A stretch of DNA of 47,124 nt from Ignavibacteria bacterium UBA7675 (GCA_002483085.1 DLHF01000060.1:1-47124); one strand, 5' to 3'; shown: positions 9,101-17,270, counted from the first letter of the stretch. Numbers and translations: made by a program. The notes: a model not told the origin generated them from the letters alone.

Positions 9101-9138
9101 AGAAGGGTGCCGCTTGTGCGGTGCCCTTCTTCTTTTCT
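9101..9138 (+). terminator. Intrinsic terminator of purF
   Basis: AGAAGGGTGCCGC at 9101-9113 pairs with GCGGTGCCCTTCT at 9118-9130 (13 bp including two wobbles, TTGT loop), followed by TCTTTTC. Confidence 0.85.
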
Positions 9139-9213
9139 GCCCTCAATGGTACGACCCGCGCTTTGCAAAAGAGAAATGCCATTCTGTATTGTGCGTAGCA
9201 AAAAAATGCTGTA

Positions 9214-9440
9214 CGCTTCGGTCTTCGGCCAGAGTCGCCCATTCGGGCGGCTCTACGATACGTCTTTGCACCGCGCAGCACATCCGCTTCGTGGTTGTCC
9301 GTTCCGTTGTCCGCGTATTTATCGCTATTGGAACAACGAGCGCACAGTCAATTCCTGCCGCGTGGTAGGTCGGGCTTCACCGCAGCGGAGTTGCGACCGG
9401 TGACAGCGGCCTGTCGAGCGCCACAACGACGCCCGTGCCA
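9214..9440 (+). repeat. Dispersed GC-rich intergenic repeat, copy R2
   Basis: This is one of the most complete plus-orientation copies. The start module CGCTTCGGTCTTCGGCC is at 9214-9230. The hairpin is AGAGTCGCCC 9231-9240 / GGGCGGCTCT 9245-9254. The GCACCGCGCAGCA module follows near 9268-9280. The end module GCGACCGGTGACAGCG begins at about 9393, and CGACGCCCGTGC lies at about 9427-9438. It occupies the gap between purF and the convergent lipoprotein gene, and no ORF is credible inside it. Confidence 0.75.
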
Positions 9441-9465
9441 AGCAATTCATGAGCGATTCCGGTGC

Positions 9466-10017
9466 TCAATACGCAATAGTAAACTCGCCTGTGAGCTCTG
9501 CTGTGCGGCTGGGAAGAACAGTGTTGCATATAAACCAACCCTGAATTTTGCGCTGGCCTTGTATCCGAACTACACTTACAAGGAAATTGTCCTGCGTGCC
9601 GGTTGTTTGCAGTGGTACGATTGGGAGCAGTTGGCCACTTTCATACACCAGCAGCTTTGCTGCGTTGGCATTGCTTGTTGTCGGATCGCCCGACAGCGAG
9701 TGGAGTACACCGTCTACGGGCAGAGCATCGGCACGGAAATATACGCTGTTGATATAATTACCCGCTGGCGGGCGGATGTTCTGCAATTCCACGCGAAGCG
9801 ATACCACTGTTCCGTCCGAGCTTTCGCTTACTTCGCAGCGAAATAGATTGTCGATAAGCTCCATTACTTGCGTGTTGTTGTTGTACTTTACGGAAATGGC
9901 GAACGACGTAGCGAGCGAACCGCCGTCGGTAATAATTTCGCGGGGTGTGTTGATATCCGGCGAGTTGACACAGGCCGTACAACATAAAGCAATCCATAGA
10001 GCGGCGAGCAAGCGCAT
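9466..10017 (-). CDS. Small lipoprotein in the sigma/anti-sigma operon
   Basis: This 183-residue protein starts at ATG 10017, which is preceded by a clear AGGAG ribosome binding site. The lipoprotein signal 'MRLLAALWIALCCTAC' puts the lipidated cysteine at residue 16. The mature part is beta-rich ('FAISVKYNNNTQVMELIDNL', 'VSLRVELQNIRPPAGNY') and I do not recognise a family. It lies 11 bases downstream of the anti-sigma-like gene and in the same direction, so it is probably the third gene of that operon and may be part of the same envelope signalling output. Function unknown. Confidence 0.75.
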   Translation of the reverse strand: MRLLAALWIALCCTACVNSPDINTPREIITDGGSLATSFAISVKYNNNTQVMELIDNLFRCEVSESSDGTVVSLRVELQNIRPPAGNYINSVYFRADALPVDGVLHSLSGDPTTSNANAAKLLVYESGQLLPIVPLQTTGTQDNFLVSVVRIQGQRKIQGWFICNTVLPSRTAELTGEFTIAY

Positions 10018-10028
10018 GTGTTCTCCTG

Positions 10029-11234
10029 TTAGAATCGAATACCAATACCGTAGAAAACGCCAACTTTGGTTGTTGTGTAGAGTGTGCCCTCTACCGGATA
10101 CATGAGCGCGCTTCCTTCCACGCCACTGGAAAACACTACATGGCTTTCCGGTATCCAGTGTACACCGCATTTCAGGCGCCCAAATGGTCCCACCGGCGTA
10201 GCGCCAAGCGCGAGCTGCGTAAACGGAATAAGACTTTCCCAGCGAAGTGCTTCGGGCGTGTAGCGATACGATGCCGCACCCCACCACAGCGTGGGATTTT
10301 GTAGAATCGTGGCTCGTTCCCCGCGCAGGGTCTGTGTAAATCTCTGAGCAAATGCTTCTCTGCCAAACTCGATGCCTGCGGCGTGCTCGTCCGAGAGGAT
10401 GTACAATGCAGAAACCGCAAAGGTAGAAAGCCTTCCCTGCGATTGAGTGGGAATATCTACCGAGGGAAACGATAGAGCAGCCGACGAGCGCAGGCTGATG
10501 TCAAACTGATCCGCAGCGTCGGTGAGGAAGAACAGAGATGAGACTTCTGTTTCGTTGTACAGTGCTTCTTTGTTCGATATACGGTCGGCAATGCCGATAT
10601 GCTGGTCTGGTGTTTTTACGATGGCATTTGTTATGGGAATGAGGGATGTTTCAGCAACCGTAGATGCAGCGGCAGATGCTTCGAGGCTCTCGCGCTGCCC
10701 CGCTGAGCGATACGCTGTTGCCGGCGGCGAAGATAGAGAATAATCGACACCGGCAAGAGGCGATTGTTTTGCGGAAAGAACTTCTTCTGAACCTGTAGCC
10801 ACAGGAGGCGGCAAGGCAGCTTCCGATGGCTGGACTTGTATCGTGCTCTCTGTTACGGCCTGTGGTGCGTCATCGGAGCGCAGCAGGAACACAACGATAA
10901 GTGCTGTGAACAGCGACGACAGCACAGACGTTGCGATATAGGGAAACAGCGATGCCAGACGACCGGAAGCTGGGGGGGGCGCACCAAGAGGAATCGCTGT
11001 TGCGTCGGGCACGGGATCGAGCTGGTAGCCGAGCCCGCTGAATACCGCCGCTGTAAGGTCGGCAGGCAGCGCAGCTAACACTGCCTCATTGCGAGCTACG
11101 TTTCGCAACTGCATAAAGTCGCCGAACTCACGGCGGAGCCCGTCGTCGTGCGACAGTGCCATAAACAACGCTGCTTCGCGCTGCTCGTCCAGCCCGCCAT
11201 CGAAATATTCATGAAGAAGTTCTTCGTAGTTCAT
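10029..11234 (-). CDS. Anti-sigma-factor-like protein with C-terminal beta-barrel-like domain
   Basis: This 401-residue protein follows an ECF sigma gene by 52 bases. The N-terminus ('MNYEELLHEYFDGGLDEQRE', then 'DDGLRREFGDFMQLR') looks like the short helical anti-sigma domain that precedes a membrane anchor. It has no HxxxCxxC zinc motif. A single transmembrane helix spans about 96-118. A low-complexity Ala/Ser/Pro linker (about 120-210) leads to a beta-rich domain (about 215-401) with alternating hydrophobic strands and a final 'KVGVFYGIGIRF' ending in Phe, like outer-membrane barrels. The sigma partnership is inferred from position. How a barrel-like domain sits behind an inner-membrane helix is unclear. 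Confidence 0.7.
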   Translation of the reverse strand: MNYEELLHEYFDGGLDEQREAALFMALSHDDGLRREFGDFMQLRNVARNEAVLAALPADLTAAVFSGLGYQLDPVPDATAIPLGAPPPASGRLASLFPYIATSVLSSLFTALIVVFLLRSDDAPQAVTESTIQVQPSEAALPPPVATGSEEVLSAKQSPLAGVDYSLSSPPATAYRSAGQRESLEASAAASTVAETSLIPITNAIVKTPDQHIGIADRISNKEALYNETEVSSLFFLTDAADQFDISLRSSAALSFPSVDIPTQSQGRLSTFAVSALYILSDEHAAGIEFGREAFAQRFTQTLRGERATILQNPTLWWGAASYRYTPEALRWESLIPFTQLALGATPVGPFGRLKCGVHWIPESHVVFSSGVEGSALMYPVEGTLYTTTKVGVFYGIGIRF

Positions 11235-11286
11235 AGTAGTCGTTTGTGTTGTTGTCCGGAAAAGTGTCCGTGCAACTGTTCTTCTG

Positions 11287-11838
11287 CTACTTCATCTCTT
11301 CCAGAAAAGGAGCGAGAAAACTGCGTATTTGTTTGCGTGCGCGCCACACGCGATTTTTCAATGCTGGTACAGTATCGCCTGTAATCACGGAAATCTCATC
11401 GTAGGGAAATCCCTCCATCTCGTGTAGCACGAATGCCTCGCGGTAGTCGGTGTCGAGCAGGTCAAGTGCGCGGTCGAGCAGCGACATTAGCTCGCGCTGT
11501 TCGTAAGGCTGGTCGTGGACGGCATGCCGTATTTCATCGAGAGCGATAAGCTGCATCGTGTCGCGTTTGCGGTTCAGACACAGATTGCGGGCAATGCGAA
11601 ACAAATACCCAGACACATTGCCCACATCGGTGTTTTTTGCCGCTGCTGTGTGGAATTTCATCCACGTTTCTTGGAACACATCGCGTGCATCGCTTTCTGC
11701 ACCAAGCACTTTCCGGCAATACAAATACACTTTCTGCGAATACCGGTTGTACAGTTCGGCAAAGGCGCGCTCCGCCCTGTCGGGCAGTGCTATCATGCCA
11801 AAAAGTTCAGAATCTGTATTGCGCGATAATGGCGTCAT
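11287..11838 (-). CDS. ECF-family RNA polymerase sigma factor
   Basis: This is a 183-residue sigma-70-family ECF factor. Region 2 is visible as 'FAELYNRYSQKVYLYCRKVL' followed by 'DARDVFQETWMKFH'. Region 4 is visible as 'LDTDYREAFVLHEMEGFPYD' and 'VPALKNRVWRARKQIRSFL', the helix-turn-helix that reads the -35 element. The start is taken at ATG 11838 ('MTPLSRNTDSEL'), since the 17 residues further upstream are not family-like. It heads a probable three-gene operon with the anti-sigma-like protein and a lipoprotein, so it likely controls an envelope or stress regulon that includes itself. The target promoters are not visible. Confidence 0.92.
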   Translation of the reverse strand: MTPLSRNTDSELFGMIALPDRAERAFAELYNRYSQKVYLYCRKVLGAESDARDVFQETWMKFHTAAAKNTDVGNVSGYLFRIARNLCLNRKRDTMQLIALDEIRHAVHDQPYEQRELMSLLDRALDLLDTDYREAFVLHEMEGFPYDEISVITGDTVPALKNRVWRARKQIRSFLAPFLEEMK

Positions 11839-11889
11839 GAAGGCTCGGAATGTATATGTGCAGTGGCTACTGATAAGAACGCAGAGCAA

Positions 11890-12699
11890 TTATTGTACGG
11901 AATAGCGCCGCAGGCGTTTAAAAACACCGTTGTGAGCCTCGCCGTTGGGATCTTCCTGCACATTGTAAGCCGTTTTCCGAAGCTGCACAAGGCCGATGTT
12001 CTCGGCCAGCGTCAGACTCGTTATGCTTGTCTGTGTTGCTGTCCGACTGCCGCTTGTGAACCGGACATCTTCTGGCTCGGTCAGCCTTAGTTCAAACAAA
12101 TTATCCATCGAGTATTCACGTACAGCCACCTGTTGTCCAGCCACAATCATTCCGCCCTGTTCGCCCCTGTGCCCTGTGATGCGAGAGTGGTGCTGTATCG
12201 TACTCGTTATCATACTGTCGGTTCCGTCTGTCTTCGTGATACGAGCAGGCATGCTTTCATAGATCATAGTATCTAAAGCCGTCCATCCATCAGCACTACA
12301 ATCGGCGCCATTTATCCAGTGATCGTCGAGACAGCCGCAAAACATTTCGTTAATATCGCTGGGCAGCATCAGTACGCGCTCGCCGTCGGCAGCCATCCAG
12401 GTCGTATCGGTTGTGTAGGTTATCCCGCCGTCATTTGTAATGTAGTGCACCATCATATACGCCGTTTTGCCAAATTTCAGGGCAGTGCCTTCCACCACAG
12501 TAGAGTCGATACCCTCTGTACCAGCGATTTTCTGATTGTTTAGGTCGGTCTCATATCGCTCGTACACCCACCAATTGCCAGTTTGTAGTTTTGCAAAATT
12601 TTCAAGCGAGCAATTGTCAGGGGTAGGTTCGGTCAGTTTGTCGCAGGATGTTATCGCGGCACAGAGTGCCAGCAGTGGGAACAGCAAAGATCGTTTCAT
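11890..12699 (-). CDS. Lipoprotein, tandem paralogue A
   Basis: This 269-residue protein starts at ATG 12699 with the lipoprotein signal 'MKRSLLFPLLALCAAITSC', where Cys19 is the lipidation site. It is a paralogue of the next minus-strand gene (12899-13735). Both share 'CSLENxxKLQTGNWWVY' just after the lipobox, 'DGGITYTxDTTWMA' in the middle, and 'LAxNIGxV' near the end. Several cysteines in the middle ('MFCGCLDDHW', 'GADCSADG') are also shared and might form disulfides. I do not recognise a named family. It probably sits in the outer membrane. The repeat R3 and a terminator separate it from its paralogue, so it may have its own promoter. Confidence 0.78.
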   Translation of the reverse strand: MKRSLLFPLLALCAAITSCDKLTEPTPDNCSLENFAKLQTGNWWVYERYETDLNNQKIAGTEGIDSTVVEGTALKFGKTAYMMVHYITNDGGITYTTDTTWMAADGERVLMLPSDINEMFCGCLDDHWINGADCSADGWTALDTMIYESMPARITKTDGTDSMITSTIQHHSRITGHRGEQGGMIVAGQQVAVREYSMDNLFELRLTEPEDVRFTSGSRTATQTSITSLTLAENIGLVQLRKTAYNVQEDPNGEAHNGVFKRLRRYSVQ

Positions 12700-12761
12700 A
12701 ATTCGTTTTGTTTCTGAAAGTGAATAATGGTACAAAATATACAGGTTGTCGAGCGTTTAGC

Positions 12762-12790
12762 AAAAAAAAACGCGCCCTACCATAGGGCGC
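12762..12790 (-). terminator. Intrinsic terminator of lipoprotein paralogue B
   Basis: On the minus strand GCGCCCTA (12790-12783) pairs with TAGGGCGC (12779-12772) around a 3-base loop and is followed by a run of nine T (12770-12762). The stem overlaps the first bases of repeat R3. Confidence 0.8.
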
Positions 12791-12890
12791 TTCGGTCTTC
12801 GGCCAGAGTCGCCCATCCGGGCGGCTCTATGGTACGTCTGAGTTATCATAAGAATGATGCGCGGACCAGCACCGCGACGCCCGTACCACA
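12787..12890 (+). repeat. Dispersed GC-rich intergenic repeat, copy R3 (short)
   Basis: The start module GCGCTTCGGTCTTCGGCC is at 12787-12804. The hairpin is AGAGTCGCCC 12805-12814 / GGGCGGCTCT 12819-12828. Then comes TTATCATAAGAATGATGCG, which is also in R6, and the end module CGACGCCCGTACCAC at about 12875-12889. The GCACCGCGCAGCA block is missing, so it looks like an internal deletion derivative. Confidence 0.75.
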
Positions 12891-12898
12891 CAAGCGCA

Positions 12899-13735
12899 TT
12901 ACTTCACCGACCAGCGCAGAAGATTGCGGCGAATGCCGGGTTTTGTATTTGCATACATATTGTTCTTCTCTGTCCCGTCATTCAGTGTATGAATGACCTC
13001 CTCTGCCGCAGCATTAAGCATTACAATTCCAATATTCTTTGCCAGAAAAAAGCGAATCGGCTTTACCTGCCGCGCTTTCCTTCCACCGCCTATGAATTCA
13101 ACCTCTTCTGGTTCAATAATCTGCGCGTATAGATTATAATCTGATCTGTACTCGTGTATTGGTATGGGCTGCCCTGCGATAGTTATCGTCGATTCGCCTC
13201 CCTTCCGTCCAGAAATAACATAGTTGGATTGCACAAGGGAAGAGATAACAGTATCGCCGCCGCCGGGCAAGACGAGTCGCGAGGGCAAGCCGTCTTCCGT
13301 AATTGTATCTAATACTTTCCATGTATCAGCACCGCAATCAGCAATTTTCACCCAGAAATGGCCCATGCATTTACAAGGAAGCGGAAATAGATTTTCGTCG
13401 ATAGTGTACACTTGTCCACCTTCTACGGCCATCCATGTAGTGTCTTGTGTATAAGTAATTCCACCGTCGCTTGTACTGTAATTCACTAATGTGTACGCCG
13501 TTTTGCCGAGCTTTACTTCTGTGCCTTCGACCACCACAGAATCAAGACGGTTGGTATTGGGAATCATGACTCCTTCAACATTGGTATTGTACGAATCGTA
13601 CACCCACCAATTACCAGTTTGCAGCTTTACTGAGTTTTCAAGAGAGCAATCATCGGTAGCAGGCCCGGTAGATGTCCCGCAGGAAGTCATCATGGCATAT
13701 GCTGCCAGCAGCGGAAGCAGAAAAATTCGTTTCAT
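12899..13735 (-). CDS. Lipoprotein, tandem paralogue B
   Basis: This 278-residue protein starts at ATG 13735 with the signal 'MKRIFLLPLLAAYAMMTSC' (Cys19). It is a paralogue of the gene at 11890-12699, sharing the N-terminal 'CSLENSVKLQTGNWWVY', the 'GGITYTQDTTWMAVEGG' block and paired cysteines ('LPCKCMGHFW', 'ADCGADTW'). The C-terminus ends in 'LLRWSVK', where the paralogue has a similar 'RRYSVQ'. The strong divergence outside these blocks suggests an old duplication. The open frame extends upstream to 13837, but that part has no signal-peptide character. Function unknown. Confidence 0.78.
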   Translation of the reverse strand: MKRIFLLPLLAAYAMMTSCGTSTGPATDDCSLENSVKLQTGNWWVYDSYNTNVEGVMIPNTNRLDSVVVEGTEVKLGKTAYTLVNYSTSDGGITYTQDTTWMAVEGGQVYTIDENLFPLPCKCMGHFWVKIADCGADTWKVLDTITEDGLPSRLVLPGGGDTVISSLVQSNYVISGRKGGESTITIAGQPIPIHEYRSDYNLYAQIIEPEEVEFIGGGRKARQVKPIRFFLAKNIGIVMLNAAAEEVIHTLNDGTEKNNMYANTKPGIRRNLLRWSVK

Positions 13736-13874
13736 AGTCGTTCGACAATAATTGATCAATTCAACTTCGTTTTGGGACGGCTTGGCGCCTTTACCGTACT
13801 TCAAACGCCGGAATTTCCGGTGTAAAGGCAAGGACACAGGAAAAGGAAATGCGTCTCAAAAAATCTGGCTCGGC

Positions 13875-13902
13875 AAAAAAAAAGCGGGACGAATCCCGCT
13901 TT
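13875..13902 (-). terminator. Intrinsic terminator of speA
   Basis: On the minus strand AAAGCGGGA and TCCCGCTTT pair around a TTCG tetraloop and are followed by a long T-run (positions 13902 down to 13875). It lies 26 bases downstream of the speA stop. Confidence 0.92.
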
Positions 13903-13928
13903 CATATGTGCTATTGTGGAGTTGGCTA

Positions 13929-15827
13929 TTATTCTTCCAGGTATGTGTAGCCATACAAGCCTGACCGATAGGTAGCCAGGAACTCCTTGCCCTGCTGCGA
14001 GGGAATTTTCCCCTGTTTCACAGCATTGCTCACCCATTTTTCCATGGTGCGTACAAGTTCTTTCGGATTAAACTGCACATATTCGAGCACATCTGCTACA
14101 GTTTCGGCTTCGATCACCTGAGCGATTTCGTAGCCGGTTTCGGTGGCCACGATGTGGACTGCTGCGGTATCGCCAAACAGGTTGTGCAAGTCGCCGAGGA
14201 TTTCCTGATAGGCACCCACGAGAAACGCACCGATGTAGTATCGCTGGTTGTCTTTGAGCTGATGCACTGGCAGGAAGTCGTCGTATTCATACGTGCTTAC
14301 AAATCGGTCGATTTTGCCATCGGAGTCGCAGGTAATATCCTGTAATGTCGCTTCGGCTGTAGGCTGTTCGTTCAGCCTGTGGATAGGCATGATCGGGAAC
14401 AGTTGGTCGATAGCCCAGGCATCGGGCAGCGACTGGAACAGCGAGAAATTACAGAAATACTTATCGGCCAGCATACGCGGGAGCTGTTCAAACTCAAACG
14501 GCAGATTTTTCATCTTTTTCGCCAGTTTGCGTACTGAGTGGGCAATAGCCCAGAACAGGCGTTCGGCTCGCGCTCGTGCGGGAAGATCGAGCAGACCAAG
14601 AGAGAACAGATTAATCACTTCCTCTTTGAGCTGCTGTGCATCGTGCCAGCCTTCCAACAAGTTGCGCACTTTCAGGTTTTTGTAAATAGAATACAGCTCT
14701 TTTACGATATCGTGGTCGTCCTCTTCAATTTTGTACTCATCGCCCCAGTTGGGCAGCGATGTTGTTTCGAGCACATTGAACACGAGTATCGAGTGGTGAG
14801 CAGTAAGCGCGCGTCCGGACTCCGTAACGAGGTCGGGATGCGGCAGGGTGTATTTTTCGCATGCTTCATAGAGCGAGTACACTGCGTCGTTGGCGTATTC
14901 CTGTATTGAATAGTTGATACTGCTGGCAGCCAGCGAACGCGAACCGTCGTAGTCGACACCGAGCCCACCGCCGATATCGACGAGGTTAATATCGCAGCCT
15001 AATTTACGCATTTGCACATAAAAGTGTGCTACTTCGCGCAGTCCAGCTTTGATTTTGCGGATATTGGTAATCTGGCTTCCGAGGTGGAAGTGAATCATGC
15101 GCACGGAGTCGAGCACATTGTGCTCGCGGGCATATTCTACTGCCTCTAACAATTCGCTGGCATTCAGGCCGAACTTACTGCGGTCGCCACCGGACTCTTC
15201 CCATTTACCGCTGCCGGAATTGGTCAGCTTGATGCGAATACCGATATTGGGCTTAATATCGATGCGCTCGGCAACTTGGCGGATCAGCTTGAGCTCGTTG
15301 AGCTTCTCCACGACAATAAATATCTTCTTGCCCATTTTCTGCGCCAGAAGAGCGAGCTCGATAAATTCTTCGTCCTTATAGCCATTACAGATAATAAGCG
15401 CTTCGGGATTGTCCATAACGGCCAGTACCGCCTGGAGTTCCGGCTTCGAACCCGCTTCCAGCCCGATGTTCGACCTCTGTCCGTACCGCACGATTTCTTC
15501 TACTACATGGCGTTGCTGGTTGACCTTGATAGGATAGACACCGTAGTAGTTGCCCCGGTACTGGAATTCTTTGGAGGCTTTTTCAAAACACCCGCTGATC
15601 TTGGAAATACGATCGCCAATAATATCCGAGAAGCGCAGCAGCAGCGGCAGGGACACTTCGTGATGAGTGATCAGTTCATCGACCAGTTCCTTCAGATCTA
15701 TGGCTGGTCCACCATCCTTTTGCGGCATTACAACAACATTACCTTTCTTGTTGATGCCGAAATAGTTGATCCCCCAGCCGTGGATATTGTACAATTCCGC
15801 CGAATCATCGACCGACCATGTACGCAT
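13929..15827 (-). CDS. speA: Biosynthetic arginine decarboxylase
   Basis: SpeA converts arginine to agmatine with pyridoxal phosphate, the entry to putrescine and spermidine synthesis. The start is ATG 15827 ('MRTWSVDDSAELYNIHGWG'), giving 632 residues, normal for the family. An in-frame extension to 15992 is not family-like. The PLP lysine is K101 in 'YYGVYPIKVNQQRHV'. The alanine-racemase-like barrel carries 'IHFHLGSQITN' and 'DIGGGLGVDYDG', and the later beta domain carries 'ESGRALTAHHSILV'. A CAAAAGTA element upstream (minus-strand TACTTTTG) is a candidate -7 box. No other polyamine genes are nearby. Confidence 0.96.
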   Translation of the reverse strand: MRTWSVDDSAELYNIHGWGINYFGINKKGNVVVMPQKDGGPAIDLKELVDELITHHEVSLPLLLRFSDIIGDRISKISGCFEKASKEFQYRGNYYGVYPIKVNQQRHVVEEIVRYGQRSNIGLEAGSKPELQAVLAVMDNPEALIICNGYKDEEFIELALLAQKMGKKIFIVVEKLNELKLIRQVAERIDIKPNIGIRIKLTNSGSGKWEESGGDRSKFGLNASELLEAVEYAREHNVLDSVRMIHFHLGSQITNIRKIKAGLREVAHFYVQMRKLGCDINLVDIGGGLGVDYDGSRSLAASSINYSIQEYANDAVYSLYEACEKYTLPHPDLVTESGRALTAHHSILVFNVLETTSLPNWGDEYKIEEDDHDIVKELYSIYKNLKVRNLLEGWHDAQQLKEEVINLFSLGLLDLPARARAERLFWAIAHSVRKLAKKMKNLPFEFEQLPRMLADKYFCNFSLFQSLPDAWAIDQLFPIMPIHRLNEQPTAEATLQDITCDSDGKIDRFVSTYEYDDFLPVHQLKDNQRYYIGAFLVGAYQEILGDLHNLFGDTAAVHIVATETGYEIAQVIEAETVADVLEYVQFNPKELVRTMEKWVSNAVKQGKIPSQQGKEFLATYRSGLYGYTYLEE

Positions 15828-16157
15828 AGGCGATACACCTGTAAATAATAGAATGAAATGATCCGGGAACCGCTCGGCTGTACTACAACTCCGCCGGCTT
15901 TCCGCTGAAATAAAAAAACAGTTACAAAAGTACGGAATATGTGGAGAATAATTGTAGTACTTTCCTTGCCTTAAAATGCGGAGAGTAGACACCCGCCCTG
16001 CCGGGGCAACATCGCCCGCCTGTTCATCCCCTTTTTTATTCCACCGGCGTTGCCTCTATCCTTTCCTGTTCGGCGTTCTGCGAGCCGCAGGAGCCGTTTT
16101 CCCAGCACGTGTGCTGGGCTGTAAGTACACCTCTTATAAGAGCTTATGTGCATTGTC
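15828..16157. other. Intergenic gap upstream of speA
   Basis: No gene is supported here. It contains the speA promoter candidate, a palindrome CCCAGCACGTGTGCTGGG at about 16101-16118 and a perfect 12-base palindrome CTCTTATAAGAG at 16131-16142. Their roles are unknown, and they may be leader or protein-binding sites. Confidence 0.4.
15925..15932 (-). promoter_or_regulatory. Candidate -7 element for speA
   Basis: The minus strand reads TACTTTTG, an exact TAnnTTTG match, about 95 bases upstream of the speA start. No convincing -33 TTG is seen at the expected distance. Confidence 0.35.
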
Positions 16158-16239
16158 TGCGGTAGGGGTCGAACAGCCACGCGGCGGTGAGTGCTGCGCG
16201 GTGCGGAGACTTCCAGCAAGGGCAGAGGCCGAACGCGCC
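16158..16239 (-). repeat. Dispersed GC-rich intergenic repeat, copy R5 (reverse, partial)
   Basis: Read on the minus strand, GGCGCGTTCGGCCTCTGCC (16239-16221) is followed by TCTCCGCACCGCGCAGCA and then ACCGCCGCGTG, in the same order as in R4. The hairpin and end modules are missing. Confidence 0.6.
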
Positions 16240-16261
16240 ACCATCTTATTAAATGTTCTTA

Positions 16262-16292
16262 TTTGAACTTGATCTAAATAAGTGTAAATTTG
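16262..16292 (+). promoter_or_regulatory. Bacteroidetes-type promoter for the small membrane protein
   Basis: TTTG at 16262-16265, a 19-base spacer, then TAAATTTG at 16285-16292 is a full match to the -33/-7 pattern of Bacteroidetes primary promoters. The predicted start is near 16299, 45 bases before the ATG at 16344. Confidence 0.65.
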
Positions 16293-16343
16293 TGCAATGA
16301 TAAAGTATGTTGTTCGGCTTTTGGCCCCCATCAGACAGCGGAA

Positions 16344-16514
16344 ATGAACAGACAACAGGACAGCACCGGCACAGCAATCGGGACTTCTGGCAATCCGCCC
16401 CAAAAAAAGCTCGTTCGGTTTATCAAGCGTATTGGCGTCGTTGGTTTTTTGTTTTTTCTCGGCAAGGGACTGCTTTGGCTGCTGGTTCCGTATTTGATTG
16501 CAACGTTGTTCTGA
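16344..16514 (+). CDS. Small single-pass membrane protein
   Basis: This 56-residue protein has a polar N-terminus, a basic patch 'KKLVRFIKRI' (21-30) and one hydrophobic helix 'VVGFLFFLGKGLLWLLVPYL' (32-51) with a central glycine-lysine-glycine. The start ATG 16344 has GCGGAA just upstream and lies downstream of a very good promoter, which is the main support for the gene. An in-frame upstream ATG at 16290 would lie inside that promoter. Similar tiny 'GFLFFLxKGLxWL' proteins are, to my memory, common in Bacteroidota, but I know no function. It precedes the Fur-family gene by 163 bases. Confidence 0.6.
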   Translation: MNRQQDSTGTAIGTSGNPPQKKLVRFIKRIGVVGFLFFLGKGLLWLLVPYLIATLF

Positions 16515-16620
16515 TTTGTATAGGTCTGTTCCTCGCTGTGCAGAAGCGTATCTGTAGTGATACTACTACGGCTATGCAAGGGATTGTTGTATTCTATTCA
16601 GCATTCACCAGAAGAATTGC

Positions 16621-16628
16621 TATATTTG
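16621..16628 (+). promoter_or_regulatory. Candidate -7 element for the Fur-family gene
   Basis: TATATTTG is an exact TAnnTTTG match 50 bases upstream of the ATG at 16678. No clear -33 TTG is seen at the usual spacing, so an activator or weak promoter is possible. Confidence 0.4.
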
Positions 16629-16677
16629 CTGGCCAACAGGATCTGCTATTCAGGGATATTGCCGGAAACGGACGAGT

Positions 16678-17148
16678 ATGAAAAAGAAGCCTGCCGTTGA
16701 CATGGATGAAATCAGAGAGCGATTTGCCAGCTACCTCCGCAAGCAAAAGTACCGCAATACTCAGGAGCGTTATCTCGTGCTCGAAAGTGCAATTGTTATG
16801 GAGGAGCATTTTAGCGCCGACGAATTGTATCTGAGAATGCGCGGAGCCAGCCTTAAAGTGTCGAGAGCTACAGTGTATTCCACGCTCGATCTGCTTACCA
16901 AGTGCAATATCCTGATGAAGCACCGCTTTCAGGAGGGTGGAGCACATTTTGAACTGGCCGACAAAATGCCGAACCACGACCACCTAATCTGTGTGGAATG
17001 CGGCAGAATTGTGGAATTCCAGGAAGAAGCTCTCGATGAGATACAGAACAAGGTATGCGAGCAGCTCGGTTTCAAACCAATTAAGCACTCGTTGCAGATC
17101 TTTGCCGTGTGCCGCGATACACGCAATTGCGAGTACAACAACTCATAG
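16678..17148 (+). CDS. Fur-family transcriptional regulator
   Basis: This 156-residue metal-dependent repressor has the winged helix in the first half ('RNTQERYLVLESAIV', 'SRATVYSTLDLLTKCNIL') and the dimerisation/metal domain in the second half ('NHDHLICVECGRIVEF'). The structural zinc cysteines are visible as CVEC plus a second pair in 'FAVCRDTRNC'. The HDH motif of the regulatory metal site is present. Whether it senses iron, zinc, manganese or peroxide cannot be decided from sequence alone; the sequence is closest in look to general Fur. The start ATG 16678 has a weak GGACGA upstream. It is an apparently independent transcription unit. Confidence 0.92.
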   Translation: MKKKPAVDMDEIRERFASYLRKQKYRNTQERYLVLESAIVMEEHFSADELYLRMRGASLKVSRATVYSTLDLLTKCNILMKHRFQEGGAHFELADKMPNHDHLICVECGRIVEFQEEALDEIQNKVCEQLGFKPIKHSLQIFAVCRDTRNCEYNNS

Positions 17149-17270
17149 CATCGATCAGCGCTACAGCTATTGTTCTACTATCTCCGCCCGATATTGCCCC
17201 GTACTCATTCTGATTGCCTCCCATTTCTACAGATAATTACTCCATTTTCTCCTACGTATCGTACACAACT

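Noticed and set aside
9093..9846. Several open frames on the plus strand opposite the small lipoprotein and across R2
   Set aside because: They are shadows of the lipoprotein gene or translations of the repeat, with Arg/Cys-rich products.
13929..15992. Longer speA reading frame starting at 15992
   Set aside because: The first 55 residues do not look like SpeA, and the usual family start begins at 15827.
16131..16142. Perfect palindrome CTCTTATAAGAG
   Set aside because: It is only 12 bases and single-copy in what I could see, with no adjacent half-sites, so I did not call an operator.
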